Assembly: GCA_902362375.1 (NCBI GenBank)
Contig: CABIVS010000014.1
Span: 25,016 to 89,015 of the forward strand
Length of the DNA: 64,000 nucleotides
Source: Bacteroidaceae bacterium
GTDB taxonomy: Bacteria; Bacteroidota; Bacteroidia; Bacteroidales; Bacteroidaceae
Reading direction: 5' to 3'
Positions 44,647 to 53,497 of the stretch are shown piece after piece. Under the pieces are notes generated by a model. The model saw nothing but the letters and a program-made list of their open reading frames with translations, searched no databases and was not told the DNA's origin. A program made the position numbers and the translations under genes. Every line of letters begins with the position of its first letter. Position 1 is the first letter of the stretch.

Positions 44647-47497
44647 TAAGAACTTGTATAAGTATGTTTCCATAGCAGCTATTTTAATAGCTGCTATGTG
44701 TGTGTATATACCTGGGTATGCGCAATCTGCTCCGATTTCTCTTCCAAAAGGAACTGTAGAGGGGTATTTGCCTAACGGACTGCATTATTTAATATTGAAA
44801 AACGCTGTTCCTGCTTCAAGGGTAGAGTTCCGTTTGATTATGCGTGTCGGTTCTGTTCAGGAAACGGAGAATCAGAAAGGATGTGCTCATTTCCTCGAAC
44901 ACATGGCATTTGGTGGAACCAGGCATTTTCCCAAACGTTCATTGGTGAGTTATCTGGAATCTAAGGGAGTGAAATACGGAATTGATATCAATGCTTTCAC
45001 AGGCTACGATCGTACCATTTATATGTTTGCTGTCCCCACAGATCATGGGCAGGAGGCTGTTGTTGACAGTTCGTTGTTGATTATACGTGACTGGCTCGAC
45101 GGAATATCTTTTCTTCCGGAGAAAGTGGAGAATGAGAAAGGAATCATTCTGGAGGAATTGAGAAGTTATGATCTCAATGATGAATTCTATCAGTTGAAGA
45201 TTGGACAGGGTGTTTTTGGAAACCATATCCCTTTGGGTACTGCCGATGATATTCGTAAAGTGACCCCTCAAGTACTCAAAGAATATTATAATAAATGGTA
45301 TACTCCTTCACTGGCTACATTAGTGGTAGTGGGAGATATTTCTCCCAATGAGATAGAGGCTAAGATAAAAGCAGGTTTCTCTTCATTAAAGAAACGTGTG
45401 GCTAAAGATTTTCGCATTTATCCGTTGGAGTATGCAAAAGGTATTCAAATATCGGAAGTCAGAGATTCGTTGCGTAACCATACGAAAGTGGAGTTGATGA
45501 TTCCTCATCCTTGTGTGGTTGAACGCACTATAAACGATGCTGTCAAGAAAGAAACCGGACGTCTACTGCTTCGGGCAATAACACAACGTTTTCGGGGACG
45601 TCACATCAAAGCGGATCTATCTGATTCCTGGTATTTGAGCGATAAGAATCATTTGGTATTGGCAGTAGAGGGAAACGACAGGAGCGAAATACTAAGTACT
45701 ATAACTATTGCCGTAGCCGAATTAAACTGTTTGATTCGTGAAGGATGGGACAAGGAGGAACTGGCAGATGTCCGTACACAATTCTGCAATCAGCTAGCTG
45801 AAGGCAATCCTGACGATGCGCGTTCTTCTATTTATTTCTGTGATGATTTTACTGATTATGTAATATCAGGTGATCGTTATATGACTGCCCCGGCGGAGCG
45901 GAAGCAATTGAAAGAAGCCATGTTGCATGTGCAAAATAACGATTTGCAATTACTGCTGAAAGAATGGCTTACTTATCAGAAGCAAGCTATGCTTGTTGCC
46001 TGTAATTCTCATCCGGGGTTGGGGATGCCATTGACAAAACAGGAAATAGCTGAAGCGTGGGCAGAAGGTGAACGGGCAGAATGTATACCTTATACTTATG
46101 TTCGACAGGAAGAGAAAGAGGAAGTGCCGGTAGAAACACCCGCTTGTTTGGCTATCCGTCCTCCTTTTGATGCTACGATGATTGCTCATATCAATGTCTA
46201 TAATGAAATGGGGGTTAGGGAAGTAAAGCTGAAAAATGGTATTCGTTTAATAATGAAGCCCACACAGGATTCTGACAGCACCTTGTATCTGACTTCTTTC
46301 GCTCCCCTCGGCACTTCTTCCTTGTCCGACGAAGAATATCCTTTGTTAGAAGGTGTTGGAGGATATATCGATATGGGAGGTCTTGCGAAAGTAGATGGTC
46401 AAATTCTTTCAGAATATCTTTTTCAGAAAGAAATGTCAATCACTGTAGCCATGGAAAATCATTGGCATGGTTTTATGGGAATGTCTTCCACTGCTAATGC
46501 GCCGGAATTCTTCAACTTGATTTATGAGAAGATTTTTGATCCTGAACTGAAATACGAAGATTTTGAAGAGATACGTCAGGGATTGATGCAGAATGAAGGG
46601 AAAGAAACCATGTTGGAGAAAATGCTGAAAAGGGATTCAGGGCGTCAGTTGTCTGCCCGCATCAATGAATTGATGGGAGCATCTATTATGCGTCCATCTA
46701 TTCGCTCTTTTGCAGAACGGTTGAACCTCGATTCCATAGCCGGATTTTATAAGAAATTGTATACACGTCCCGAAGGAACTACGTATGTTGTATGTGGTAG
46801 TTTCAATCCGGATTCGCTCATGCGCCAGTTTGTGTCTGTATTCGGAAGAATTCCGGTTTCAGGAAATACGGTGCAATACTCTTATCCTAGTTTTGAACTA
46901 CCGGATAAAACCCTTATAGAGGGATTTCCTAATGATAACGAGACACAGACCTTGTTTGATTATTTACTTTACGGTCATTACCAGCCTTGCCAAAAGAACA
47001 CACTCATGTTGAAATTGATGCGAGATGTAATTCGTAACCGCCTGATTTCAGTCTTGCGTGAGCGGGAGTCATTGGTCTATTCTCCTTATATTTCATTGTT
47101 TTATGAGGGAATCCCGTGGGGTACATTCTACTTTGACATAAATGCTTCTGCCGATAACCGGAATATGGGGCAGATAGACCGTTTGTTGAAAGAAATTCTT
47201 CAGAGGCTGAAGGAAGAAGAAGTAGATATACAGGAATTACAAACCATCAAGCGCTCTTTCCTCTTGGCAAAACGTGAAGCATTGAATGAAAAATCACCGG
47301 CAGCATGGCGTACCACGCTGGTCGGATTACTTAAAAATGGGGAATCATTAGCTGATTTTGAACAATACGAACAATGTCTTGATGAGATAACTCCGGTTGA
47401 GTTGCGTAAAGCTTTCAAAGAATGGATTGACTTGGATAATTATGTGCTATTATATTTGAGTAATAATAAATTGAAGAATGAAACAACAAATGATTAA
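44633..47497 (+). CDS. Secreted M16-family zinc metallopeptidase
   Basis: This 954-residue exported peptidase has a signal peptide (about 10-30, ending PGYAQSAP), followed by an active M16 domain with the inverted zinc motif H86-F-L-E89-H90 and a downstream Glu in ENEKGIILEELR as third ligand. A second inactive M16 pair follows, as in the pitrilysin/processing-peptidase fold. Such enzymes degrade small proteins and peptides in a closed chamber. Its overlap with genes on both sides (14 and 20 nt) shows it belongs with the SusCD transporter and ChaN genes, so it probably trims an imported peptide or protein in the periplasm. Confidence 0.9.
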   Translation: MRRNNKNLYKYVSIAAILIAAMCVYIPGYAQSAPISLPKGTVEGYLPNGLHYLILKNAVPASRVEFRLIMRVGSVQETENQKGCAHFLEHMAFGGTRHFPKRSLVSYLESKGVKYGIDINAFTGYDRTIYMFAVPTDHGQEAVVDSSLLIIRDWLDGISFLPEKVENEKGIILEELRSYDLNDEFYQLKIGQGVFGNHIPLGTADDIRKVTPQVLKEYYNKWYTPSLATLVVVGDISPNEIEAKIKAGFSSLKKRVAKDFRIYPLEYAKGIQISEVRDSLRNHTKVELMIPHPCVVERTINDAVKKETGRLLLRAITQRFRGRHIKADLSDSWYLSDKNHLVLAVEGNDRSEILSTITIAVAELNCLIREGWDKEELADVRTQFCNQLAEGNPDDARSSIYFCDDFTDYVISGDRYMTAPAERKQLKEAMLHVQNNDLQLLLKEWLTYQKQAMLVACNSHPGLGMPLTKQEIAEAWAEGERAECIPYTYVRQEEKEEVPVETPACLAIRPPFDATMIAHINVYNEMGVREVKLKNGIRLIMKPTQDSDSTLYLTSFAPLGTSSLSDEEYPLLEGVGGYIDMGGLAKVDGQILSEYLFQKEMSITVAMENHWHGFMGMSSTANAPEFFNLIYEKIFDPELKYEDFEEIRQGLMQNEGKETMLEKMLKRDSGRQLSARINELMGASIMRPSIRSFAERLNLDSIAGFYKKLYTRPEGTTYVVCGSFNPDSLMRQFVSVFGRIPVSGNTVQYSYPSFELPDKTLIEGFPNDNETQTLFDYLLYGHYQPCQKNTLMLKLMRDVIRNRLISVLRERESLVYSPYISLFYEGIPWGTFYFDINASADNRNMGQIDRLLKEILQRLKEEEVDIQELQTIKRSFLLAKREALNEKSPAAWRTTLVGLLKNGESLADFEQYEQCLDEITPVELRKAFKEWIDLDNYVLLYLSNNKLKNETTND

Positions 47498-48377
47498 GCG
47501 TTTATTAGTTATAATTTGGGGGTGTTTTTGCCTGCAAATGGTTACCTGTGCACAGGTAGGAGTGGACAAGCCTGCCTACGTGTTATATGATAATGCGGGG
47601 AAAGCAATTACTTACAGCCAGTTGATAAAGCAACTGGAGAAGTATGATGTCGTTTTCTTAGGAGAGATGCATAATTGTCCTATCACTCACTGGCTGGAGT
47701 TTGAAATAACCCGTTCCCTTTACCATATTCATAAGGACAAACTGATGTTGGGAGAAGAAATGATGGAGAGCGATAACCAACTGATCCTGAATGAATATTT
47801 GCAGCGTAAAATTTCTTACGATCGTTTTGAAGAAGAGGCTCGTTTGTGGCCTAATTATAGTACGGATTATTCTCCGGTAGTCTATTTTGCTAAAGAGAAT
47901 AAGATTCCGTTTATCGCCACAAATGTACCCCGCCGTTATGCCAATGCAGTGAAAAACGGGGGACTTGAAGTGCTGGATTCACTGTCAGATGAGGCTAAAA
48001 GATACATTGCCCCTTTGCCCATTTCTTTCAATTATGATGAAAAGGAGAGTGAGGCAGCTTTTAGCATGATGAATATGATGGGAGGACAAAAATCCGGAGA
48101 TAATTATAAGTTGGCACAGGCACAGGCTGTAAAGGATGCTACAATGGGGTGGTTTATAGCTCACAATATGAAAGACAAATTTCTGCATATTAATGGAAGC
48201 TATCATTCCGACTGGAAAGGTGGGATTATTCCCTATCTGCTTCAATATCGTCCCGGGACAAGCGTTGTGACGGTTACTTCCGTACGTCAGGAAAACACGG
48301 ATAAACTGGATGAAGAAAATAAAGGTCGTGCGGATTTCTATATCTGTGTCTCGGAAGATATGGTAACCAGTTATTAA
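47478..48377 (+). CDS. ChaN-family haem-binding/iron-regulated protein
   Basis: This 299-residue exported protein belongs to the ChaN (DUF399) family, related to EreA and Tiki folds. It has an N-terminal signal (about 5-25) ending near VTCAQ, which may be a lipobox. The family start VFLGEMHNCPITHWLEFE is at about 59-76, and LHINGSYHSDWKGGI is near the end. ChaN of Campylobacter binds two haems through a Tyr and is iron-regulated. Here it is the last gene of the operon after the M16 protease, suggesting that the operon deals with haem released from a protein. Confidence 0.82.
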   Translation: MKQQMIKRLLVIIWGCFCLQMVTCAQVGVDKPAYVLYDNAGKAITYSQLIKQLEKYDVVFLGEMHNCPITHWLEFEITRSLYHIHKDKLMLGEEMMESDNQLILNEYLQRKISYDRFEEEARLWPNYSTDYSPVVYFAKENKIPFIATNVPRRYANAVKNGGLEVLDSLSDEAKRYIAPLPISFNYDEKESEAAFSMMNMMGGQKSGDNYKLAQAQAVKDATMGWFIAHNMKDKFLHINGSYHSDWKGGIIPYLLQYRPGTSVVTVTSVRQENTDKLDEENKGRADFYICVSEDMVTSY

Positions 48378-48409
48378 GAAAGTAAAAGAATCAGGTTAGT
48401 AAAACTCAT

Positions 48410-48447
48410 AAAAGTCTCCATGATGCTGTGCGTCTGGAGACTTTTTT
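48410..48447 (+). terminator. Terminator after the chaN-like gene
   Basis: An 11-bp perfect stem (48410-48420 with 48435-48445) ends in a run of T. A -7-like TACCTTCG at 48449-48456 follows at once and may start the next gene. Confidence 0.85.
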
Positions 48448-48485
48448 GTACCTTCGCGCCCTTAAACTAACTAACCTTTATTTTT

Positions 48486-50084
48486 ATGTTTACTGACTTA
48501 TTGCATTCCTCTTATTTTTCCCTTTTCCTGATTGTCGCATTGGGGTTTATGCTGGGAAGAATAAAAATCAGAGGATTATCTCTCGATGTGTCGGCAGTTA
48601 TTTTCATTGCCCTTCTTTTCGGGCATTTTGGTGTTATCATTCCTAAAGAATTAGGAAACTTCGGTTTGGTGCTCTTCATTTTTACCATCGGTATTCAGGC
48701 AGGGCCCGGATTCTTCGATTCTTTCCGCAGTAAAGGAAAGACGCTCATTCTCATTACTATGCTTATTATTTGTTCCGCCTGCCTGACCGCAGTCGGATTG
48801 AAGTACGCATTTGATATTGACACACCGAGTATTGTCGGTCTGATTGCCGGTGCGTTGACCAGTACGCCGGGTCTGGCGGTTGCTATCGACAGTACCAATT
48901 CTCCTTTGGCATCCATTGCTTACGGTATCGCATATCCGTTTGGAGTGATCGGTGTGATTCTGTTTGTCAAGCTGTTACCTAAAATTATGCGGGTGGATTT
49001 AGATAAAGAAGCCCGTCGCTTGGAAATAGAACGTCGCGGACAATTCCCGGAATTGACTACTTGTATTTATCGTGTCACCAATTCGAATGTGTTTGATCGC
49101 AGCCTGATGCAAATTAATGCGCGTGGTATGACGGGTGCCGTTATTTCCCGTCTGAAACACAATGATGAGATATCCATTCCCACAGCTCATACAGTGTTGC
49201 GTGAAGGAGACTATATACAAGCCGTAGGTAGCGAAGAAGCGCTGGATCAGCTTGCTGTACTGGTAGGTAAGAGAGAAGAAGGTGAACTGCCTTTGGATAA
49301 AACGCAGGAAATAGAATCTTTGCTGTTGACCAAAAAGGATATGATAAATAAACAACTGGGGGATTTGAACTTACAGAAGAACTTTGGCTGCACGGTTACC
49401 CGCATTCGTCGAAGCGGTATTGATTTGTCTCCGTCTCCCGATCTTGCTTTAAAATTTGGTGATAAGTTGATGGTGGTCGGTGAGAAAGAGGGGATTAGAG
49501 GAGTAGCCCGCCTGTTGGGGAACAATGCGAAGAAACTGTCCGATACGGACTTCTTCCCTATTGCGATGGGGATTGTATTGGGAGTGCTGTTCGGCAAAAT
49601 AAATATATCTTTCTCTGATAGTCTGTCATTCTCTCCGGGATTGACCGGCGGAGTGCTGATGGTAGCTCTTGTGTTAAGTGCGATTGGCAAGACAGGACCT
49701 ATTATCTGGTCTATGTCCGGACCTGCTAATCAGTTGTTGCGCCAGTTGGGTCTGCTTCTTTTTCTTGCCGAAGTAGGAACTTCTGCCGGTAAGAATCTGG
49801 TAGCCACTTTTCAGGAAAGCGGATTGCTGATGTTCGGAGTGGGGGCTGCCATCACATTAGTGCCGATGCTTGTTGCAGCCGTTGTCGGACGTCTGGTATT
49901 TAAAATCAGCCTGCTCGATTTGTTGGGGACTATTACGGGCGGTATGACGAGTACTCCGGGACTTGCTGCTGCCGATTCAATGGTAGACAGTAACATACCG
50001 AGCGTAGCTTATGCAACAGTTTATCCGATTGCTATGGTATTCCTGATTCTGTTTATTCAAATCATAGCTTCGGCGGTATATTAA
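48486..50084 (+). CDS. Aspartate:alanine exchanger (AAE/AspT) family transporter
   Basis: This 532-residue protein contains two membrane halves, each with the family's duplicated motif (IAGALTSTPGLAVAIDST at about 117-135 and ITGGMTSTPGLAAADSMV at about 490-510). Two TrkA-C regulatory domains lie between them (about 185-270 and 280-355). The layout matches YidE/YbjL/AspT proteins. AspT exchanges aspartate for alanine, but the substrate of Bacteroides homologues is unknown. It stands alone between a terminator and the promoter at 50103-50133. Confidence 0.88.
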   Translation: MFTDLLHSSYFSLFLIVALGFMLGRIKIRGLSLDVSAVIFIALLFGHFGVIIPKELGNFGLVLFIFTIGIQAGPGFFDSFRSKGKTLILITMLIICSACLTAVGLKYAFDIDTPSIVGLIAGALTSTPGLAVAIDSTNSPLASIAYGIAYPFGVIGVILFVKLLPKIMRVDLDKEARRLEIERRGQFPELTTCIYRVTNSNVFDRSLMQINARGMTGAVISRLKHNDEISIPTAHTVLREGDYIQAVGSEEALDQLAVLVGKREEGELPLDKTQEIESLLLTKKDMINKQLGDLNLQKNFGCTVTRIRRSGIDLSPSPDLALKFGDKLMVVGEKEGIRGVARLLGNNAKKLSDTDFFPIAMGIVLGVLFGKINISFSDSLSFSPGLTGGVLMVALVLSAIGKTGPIIWSMSGPANQLLRQLGLLLFLAEVGTSAGKNLVATFQESGLLMFGVGAAITLVPMLVAAVVGRLVFKISLLDLLGTITGGMTSTPGLAAADSMVDSNIPSVAYATVYPIAMVFLILFIQIIASAVY

Positions 50085-50102
50085 CAAAATTTTGTATAAT
50101 CA

Positions 50103-50133
50103 TTGATTGTTAAATAAATAGTTCGTATCTTTG
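50103..50133 (+). promoter_or_regulatory. Promoter of the first His-rich protein/TonB receptor pair
   Basis: TTG at 50103-50105, a 20-nt spacer and TATCTTTG at 50126-50133 match the consensus well. This fixes the start of transcription near 50140, so the protein must begin downstream of it. Confidence 0.72.
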
Positions 50134-50154
50134 CCGCCTCAAAGAAAAAATGAG

Positions 50155-50511
50155 GTGAAACGATTGTTATTGAATATTACACGCTACTTCTTACCGATAC
50201 TGTTTGTGTCGTATCTGGTAAGCTTTACATTCTTTGCCCACGTGCATGTGGTCAATGGCGTGACAATCGTCCATTCACACCCGTTTAAGAAAGGGGCGGC
50301 ACATAAACACTCTACAGTTGAACTGCTGCAGATTCATTTTCTGTCTCACTTGACGGCAGACGGTGCAGCTATTGTTTTTGCTCTTTCCCTTTTTATTCCT
50401 TTCTTATTGTGTTTTCTGCTCGGACGTTCGCAATATGCTCACTATCACTGTCCGTATCATGGGGTAGTGGGACTTAGAGCACCTCCGGTTATTCGTTTCT
50501 CCGTTCTTTGA
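50155..50511 (+). CDS. Small His-rich membrane protein, copy 1
   Basis: This protein of 118 residues from the GTG at 50155 has two membrane spans (about 9-28 and 76-97). Between them is a His-rich outside loop: FFAHVHVVNGVTIVHSHPFK, then AAHKHSTVE. The upstream in-frame TTG at 50131 lies inside the -7 promoter box and cannot be used. The paralogue at 53042 begins at the matching point (MKQLYLHIMKYFLP). The histidine array suggests binding of Zn2+, Cu+ or Ni2+ ahead of transport. The neighbouring gene is a TonB receptor, and both are duplicated as a unit. Confidence 0.82.
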   Translation: MKRLLLNITRYFLPILFVSYLVSFTFFAHVHVVNGVTIVHSHPFKKGAAHKHSTVELLQIHFLSHLTADGAAIVFALSLFIPFLLCFLLGRSQYAHYHCPYHGVVGLRAPPVIRFSVL

Positions 50512-50595
50512 ATGATGATACCGTACCTTGCATGAGGTAGGGCATTGTCTGTCTATCCATGTGAATACTTATCGAAAATGAATAACAAACGAAAA

Positions 50596-52917
50596 ATGAA
50601 GAAATATATCTTTTCGCTTGTCTGCCTGTGCTGCGCATTGTTGCCTGCCCTTGAAGGACAAGCTCATGAATATCCGGATCATCCCGAATTACGTAAGTCA
50701 GATGCCAATATCATTGGTCATATTCTTGATAAAAACACAAAAGAGCACTTGCCCTATATTACAGTCGCCCTGAAAGGTACTACCATCGGAACAGTGACCG
50801 ATGCTACCGGGCACTATTTCTTGAAAAATCTTCCCGAAGGCAATTTTGTGCTTGAGGTTAGTTCGGTGGGCTATAAAACCGTCAGACGAAATGTGACGCT
50901 GAAGAAAGGACGTACATTGGAAGAAGATTTTGAAATAGAAGAAGACGCAGTTGCTTTGGATGGCGTAGTAGTATCTGCCAATCGTAATGAAACCACCCGC
51001 CGGCTGGCTCCGACACTGGTGAATGTAGTAGATTTGAAAATTTTTGAGAATACCAACTCTACGACTTTGGCGCAGGGGTTGAGCTTTCAGCCAGGCGTCC
51101 GTGTAGAGTCCAATTGTCAGAATTGCGGTTTCCAGCAGGTGCGTATCAATGGACTGGATGGTCCTTATACGCAAATCCTGCTCGATTCCCGTCCCATTTT
51201 TAGTGCACTCTCCGGTGTATATGGTATCGAACAGATTCCTGCCAGCATGATAGAACGTGTGGAAGTGATGCGTGGAGGCGGTTCGGCCTTATTCGGTTCA
51301 TCTGCCATTGCCGGTACAATAAATATCATTACTAAAGAGCCGATACGCAACTCCGGTATGTTATCCCATACAATTACGGGAATTGGCGATGGAGACGCTT
51401 TTGATAACAGTACGGCATTAAACGCATCTCTTGTGACGGATAATCAACGTGCCGGTTTGTATATCTTCGGTCAGAACCGCCATCGTTCTGCGTATGACTA
51501 TGATGGAGACGGATATTCCGAGATTCCTAAGTTGCATGGTCAGACAATCGGTTTCCGTTCATTCCTGAAAACAACGACTTATTCGAAACTGACTTTTGAA
51601 TATCACCATATGGAAGAATTTCGTAGGGGAGGAGACTTGTTGAACCGCCCGCCCCACGAAGCGAATGTGGCGGAGCAGACCGAACACTCGATCAATGGCG
51701 GAGGACTGAAGTTTGATTATTTCTCACCTGACGAGAAACATCGTTTCAATGTGTTTGCATCCGCGCAGCATATCAATCGTGACAGCTATTATGGTGGCGG
51801 ACAAGATCTGAATGCTTACGGAAACACCACCGACCTGAACTGGATGGCAGGATCGCAATATGTTTATAGTTTCGCAAAATGTATCTTCATGCCTTCCGAC
51901 CTGACTGCCGGAATAGAATTCAATCAGGATAAACTGGAAGATAATATGTGGGGATATAATCGTACGGTAGACCAAAAAGTGAATATCGGTAGTGCCTTTC
52001 TTCAGAATGAATGGAAGAATGAGCACTGGGGATTCCTTATTGGCGGTCGTTTGGACAAGCATAATCTGATTGACCATGTGATATTCAGTCCGCGTGCCAA
52101 TCTGCGTTATAATCCGACTGAGAATATCAATCTTCGTTTCAGTTACTCATCCGGTTTCCGTGCTCCGCAGGCCTTCGACGAAGATTTGCACGTGGAGAAT
52201 GTAGGCGGTAATGTGGCGATGGTTGAACTGGCGGACAATCTGAAAGAAGAAAGATCACAGAGCTTGAGTGCTTCGGCAGATATTTATCACCGTTTTGGCG
52301 CGTTTCAGGTTAACTTTCTGGTAGAAGGATTCTATACAAAGCTGTCAGATGTATTTGCCCTTACCGACGGAGAGACAGTGGACGGAATCCTGACACGTAC
52401 ACGCTACAATGCACCGGGAGCCCGTGTGATGGGATTGACATTAGAAGGAAAGATGGCATATCTGACTAAATTCCAGCTTCAGGCAGGAGTCACTTTGCAG
52501 CAGAGCCATTACAGCGAACCGCACGTATGGAACCCAGACGCTCCGGCTGTGAAGAAAATGATGCGTACGCCGAATACTTACGGTTACTTTACAGCAACCT
52601 ATACCCCGATAAAACCATTATCTATCGCTCTTTCCGGTACATATACCGGTTCGATGCTGGTTCCCCACGAACCTGTGCCGGGATTCCTTGAAAACCCGAT
52701 AACGGTGAATACCAAAGACTTCTTCGACATCGGTTTGAAGGCTGCCTATGATTTCAAACTTTACAAGTCGATGAACTTGCAGGTGAATGCCGGTATACAG
52801 AATATTTTCAATGCTTACCAGAATGACTTCGATAAAGGAGCCGACCGTGACTCCGGTTATATCTATGGTCCGTCGTTGCCGAGAAGTTTCTTTGCAGGGG
52901 TGAAGATAAGTTATTAA
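50596..52917 (+). CDS. TonB-dependent receptor, copy 1
   Basis: This outer-membrane receptor has about 773 residues from the ATG at 50596 (a second possible ATG is at 50578). I chose the start that aligns with the paralogue (MKKY...). It has a signal peptide, a carboxypeptidase-regulatory-like domain (IIGHILDKNTKEHLPYITVAL), a plug with a Cys pair (NCQNCGFQQVRINGLDG) and VMRGGGSALFGSSAIAGT, and a barrel ending in ISY. The segment just after the signal peptide is His-rich (AHEYPDHPE). It is closely similar throughout to the receptor at 53498. The ligand is probably a metal or metal complex, judged from the His-rich partner. Confidence 0.88.
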   Translation: MKKYIFSLVCLCCALLPALEGQAHEYPDHPELRKSDANIIGHILDKNTKEHLPYITVALKGTTIGTVTDATGHYFLKNLPEGNFVLEVSSVGYKTVRRNVTLKKGRTLEEDFEIEEDAVALDGVVVSANRNETTRRLAPTLVNVVDLKIFENTNSTTLAQGLSFQPGVRVESNCQNCGFQQVRINGLDGPYTQILLDSRPIFSALSGVYGIEQIPASMIERVEVMRGGGSALFGSSAIAGTINIITKEPIRNSGMLSHTITGIGDGDAFDNSTALNASLVTDNQRAGLYIFGQNRHRSAYDYDGDGYSEIPKLHGQTIGFRSFLKTTTYSKLTFEYHHMEEFRRGGDLLNRPPHEANVAEQTEHSINGGGLKFDYFSPDEKHRFNVFASAQHINRDSYYGGGQDLNAYGNTTDLNWMAGSQYVYSFAKCIFMPSDLTAGIEFNQDKLEDNMWGYNRTVDQKVNIGSAFLQNEWKNEHWGFLIGGRLDKHNLIDHVIFSPRANLRYNPTENINLRFSYSSGFRAPQAFDEDLHVENVGGNVAMVELADNLKEERSQSLSASADIYHRFGAFQVNFLVEGFYTKLSDVFALTDGETVDGILTRTRYNAPGARVMGLTLEGKMAYLTKFQLQAGVTLQQSHYSEPHVWNPDAPAVKKMMRTPNTYGYFTATYTPIKPLSIALSGTYTGSMLVPHEPVPGFLENPITVNTKDFFDIGLKAAYDFKLYKSMNLQVNAGIQNIFNAYQNDFDKGADRDSGYIYGPSLPRSFFAGVKISY

Positions 52918-52948
52918 GATTCGGTTAAGATTTAAAATCGTTATAAAT

Positions 52949-52984
52949 AGGGATTGTTTTGTATAGAGACAATCCCTATCTTTG
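52949..52984 (+). promoter_or_regulatory. Promoter of the second pair, overlapping an inverted repeat
   Basis: TTG at 52954-52956, a 20-nt spacer and TATCTTTG at 52977-52984 form a promoter. AGGGATTGT (52949-52957) and ACAATCCCT (52969-52977) are perfect inverted repeats spanning the -33 box and reaching the -7 box. The repeat could be a repressor site or the terminator of copy 1. Confidence 0.7.
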
Positions 52985-53041
52985 CAAAAAACAAACTGAA
53001 CTCTGACTTTACTGCACGGAATAGATGTGCAAAATTACCGG

Positions 53042-53383
53042 ATGAAACAATTGTACCTACATATAATGAAGTATTTTCTGCCTGTACTGTTTATTTCGTA
53101 CATGGCAGGAATCACTTTGTTTACTCACTCACATGTGGTAAACGGGGTTACGATTGTCCATTCGCATCCATTCAAGAAAGGGAGTGAGCATAGTCATACG
53201 ACGGTTGAATTCCAGCTACTTCATTTCCTGAATCACATATTGGTGACAGATAGCGGACTATTACCCGCGTTTATTGTTGCCGTTTTCTCTTTCTTGTGTA
53301 TTCTGCTTGCCCGTCCGCAAGGTATGCGGTATTGTCGTACTTGTCCGGGCGTAATATCTCTTAGGGCGCCTCCTGTCGCTTAG
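53042..53383 (+). CDS. Small His-rich membrane protein, copy 2
   Basis: This 113-residue paralogue of the protein at 50155 starts at the ATG at 53042, with an in-frame upstream ATG at 53027 also possible. It keeps the two spans and the loop FTHSHVVNGVTIVHSHPFKK followed by SEHSHTTVE, and both copies end in a LRAPPV motif after a Cys-containing stretch (CRTCPGV). Conservation of the loop in both copies marks it as the functional part. It is 114 nt from the second TonB receptor. Confidence 0.82.
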   Translation: MKQLYLHIMKYFLPVLFISYMAGITLFTHSHVVNGVTIVHSHPFKKGSEHSHTTVEFQLLHFLNHILVTDSGLLPAFIVAVFSFLCILLARPQGMRYCRTCPGVISLRAPPVA

Positions 53384-53497
53384 TCTATACTTTTCGGGAA
53401 TAGCATTTATTATTAGTTAGGAACAACGATTTATGATTGTTGCTTCCCTTTCCCTCTATTATTTTTTTTGAATTAAAACATTAAAAGACTAACGACA

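Noticed and set aside
50131..50154. TTG start for the first His-rich protein
   Set aside because: The TTG is part of the -7 promoter element, and the paralogue aligns from the later GTG at 50155.
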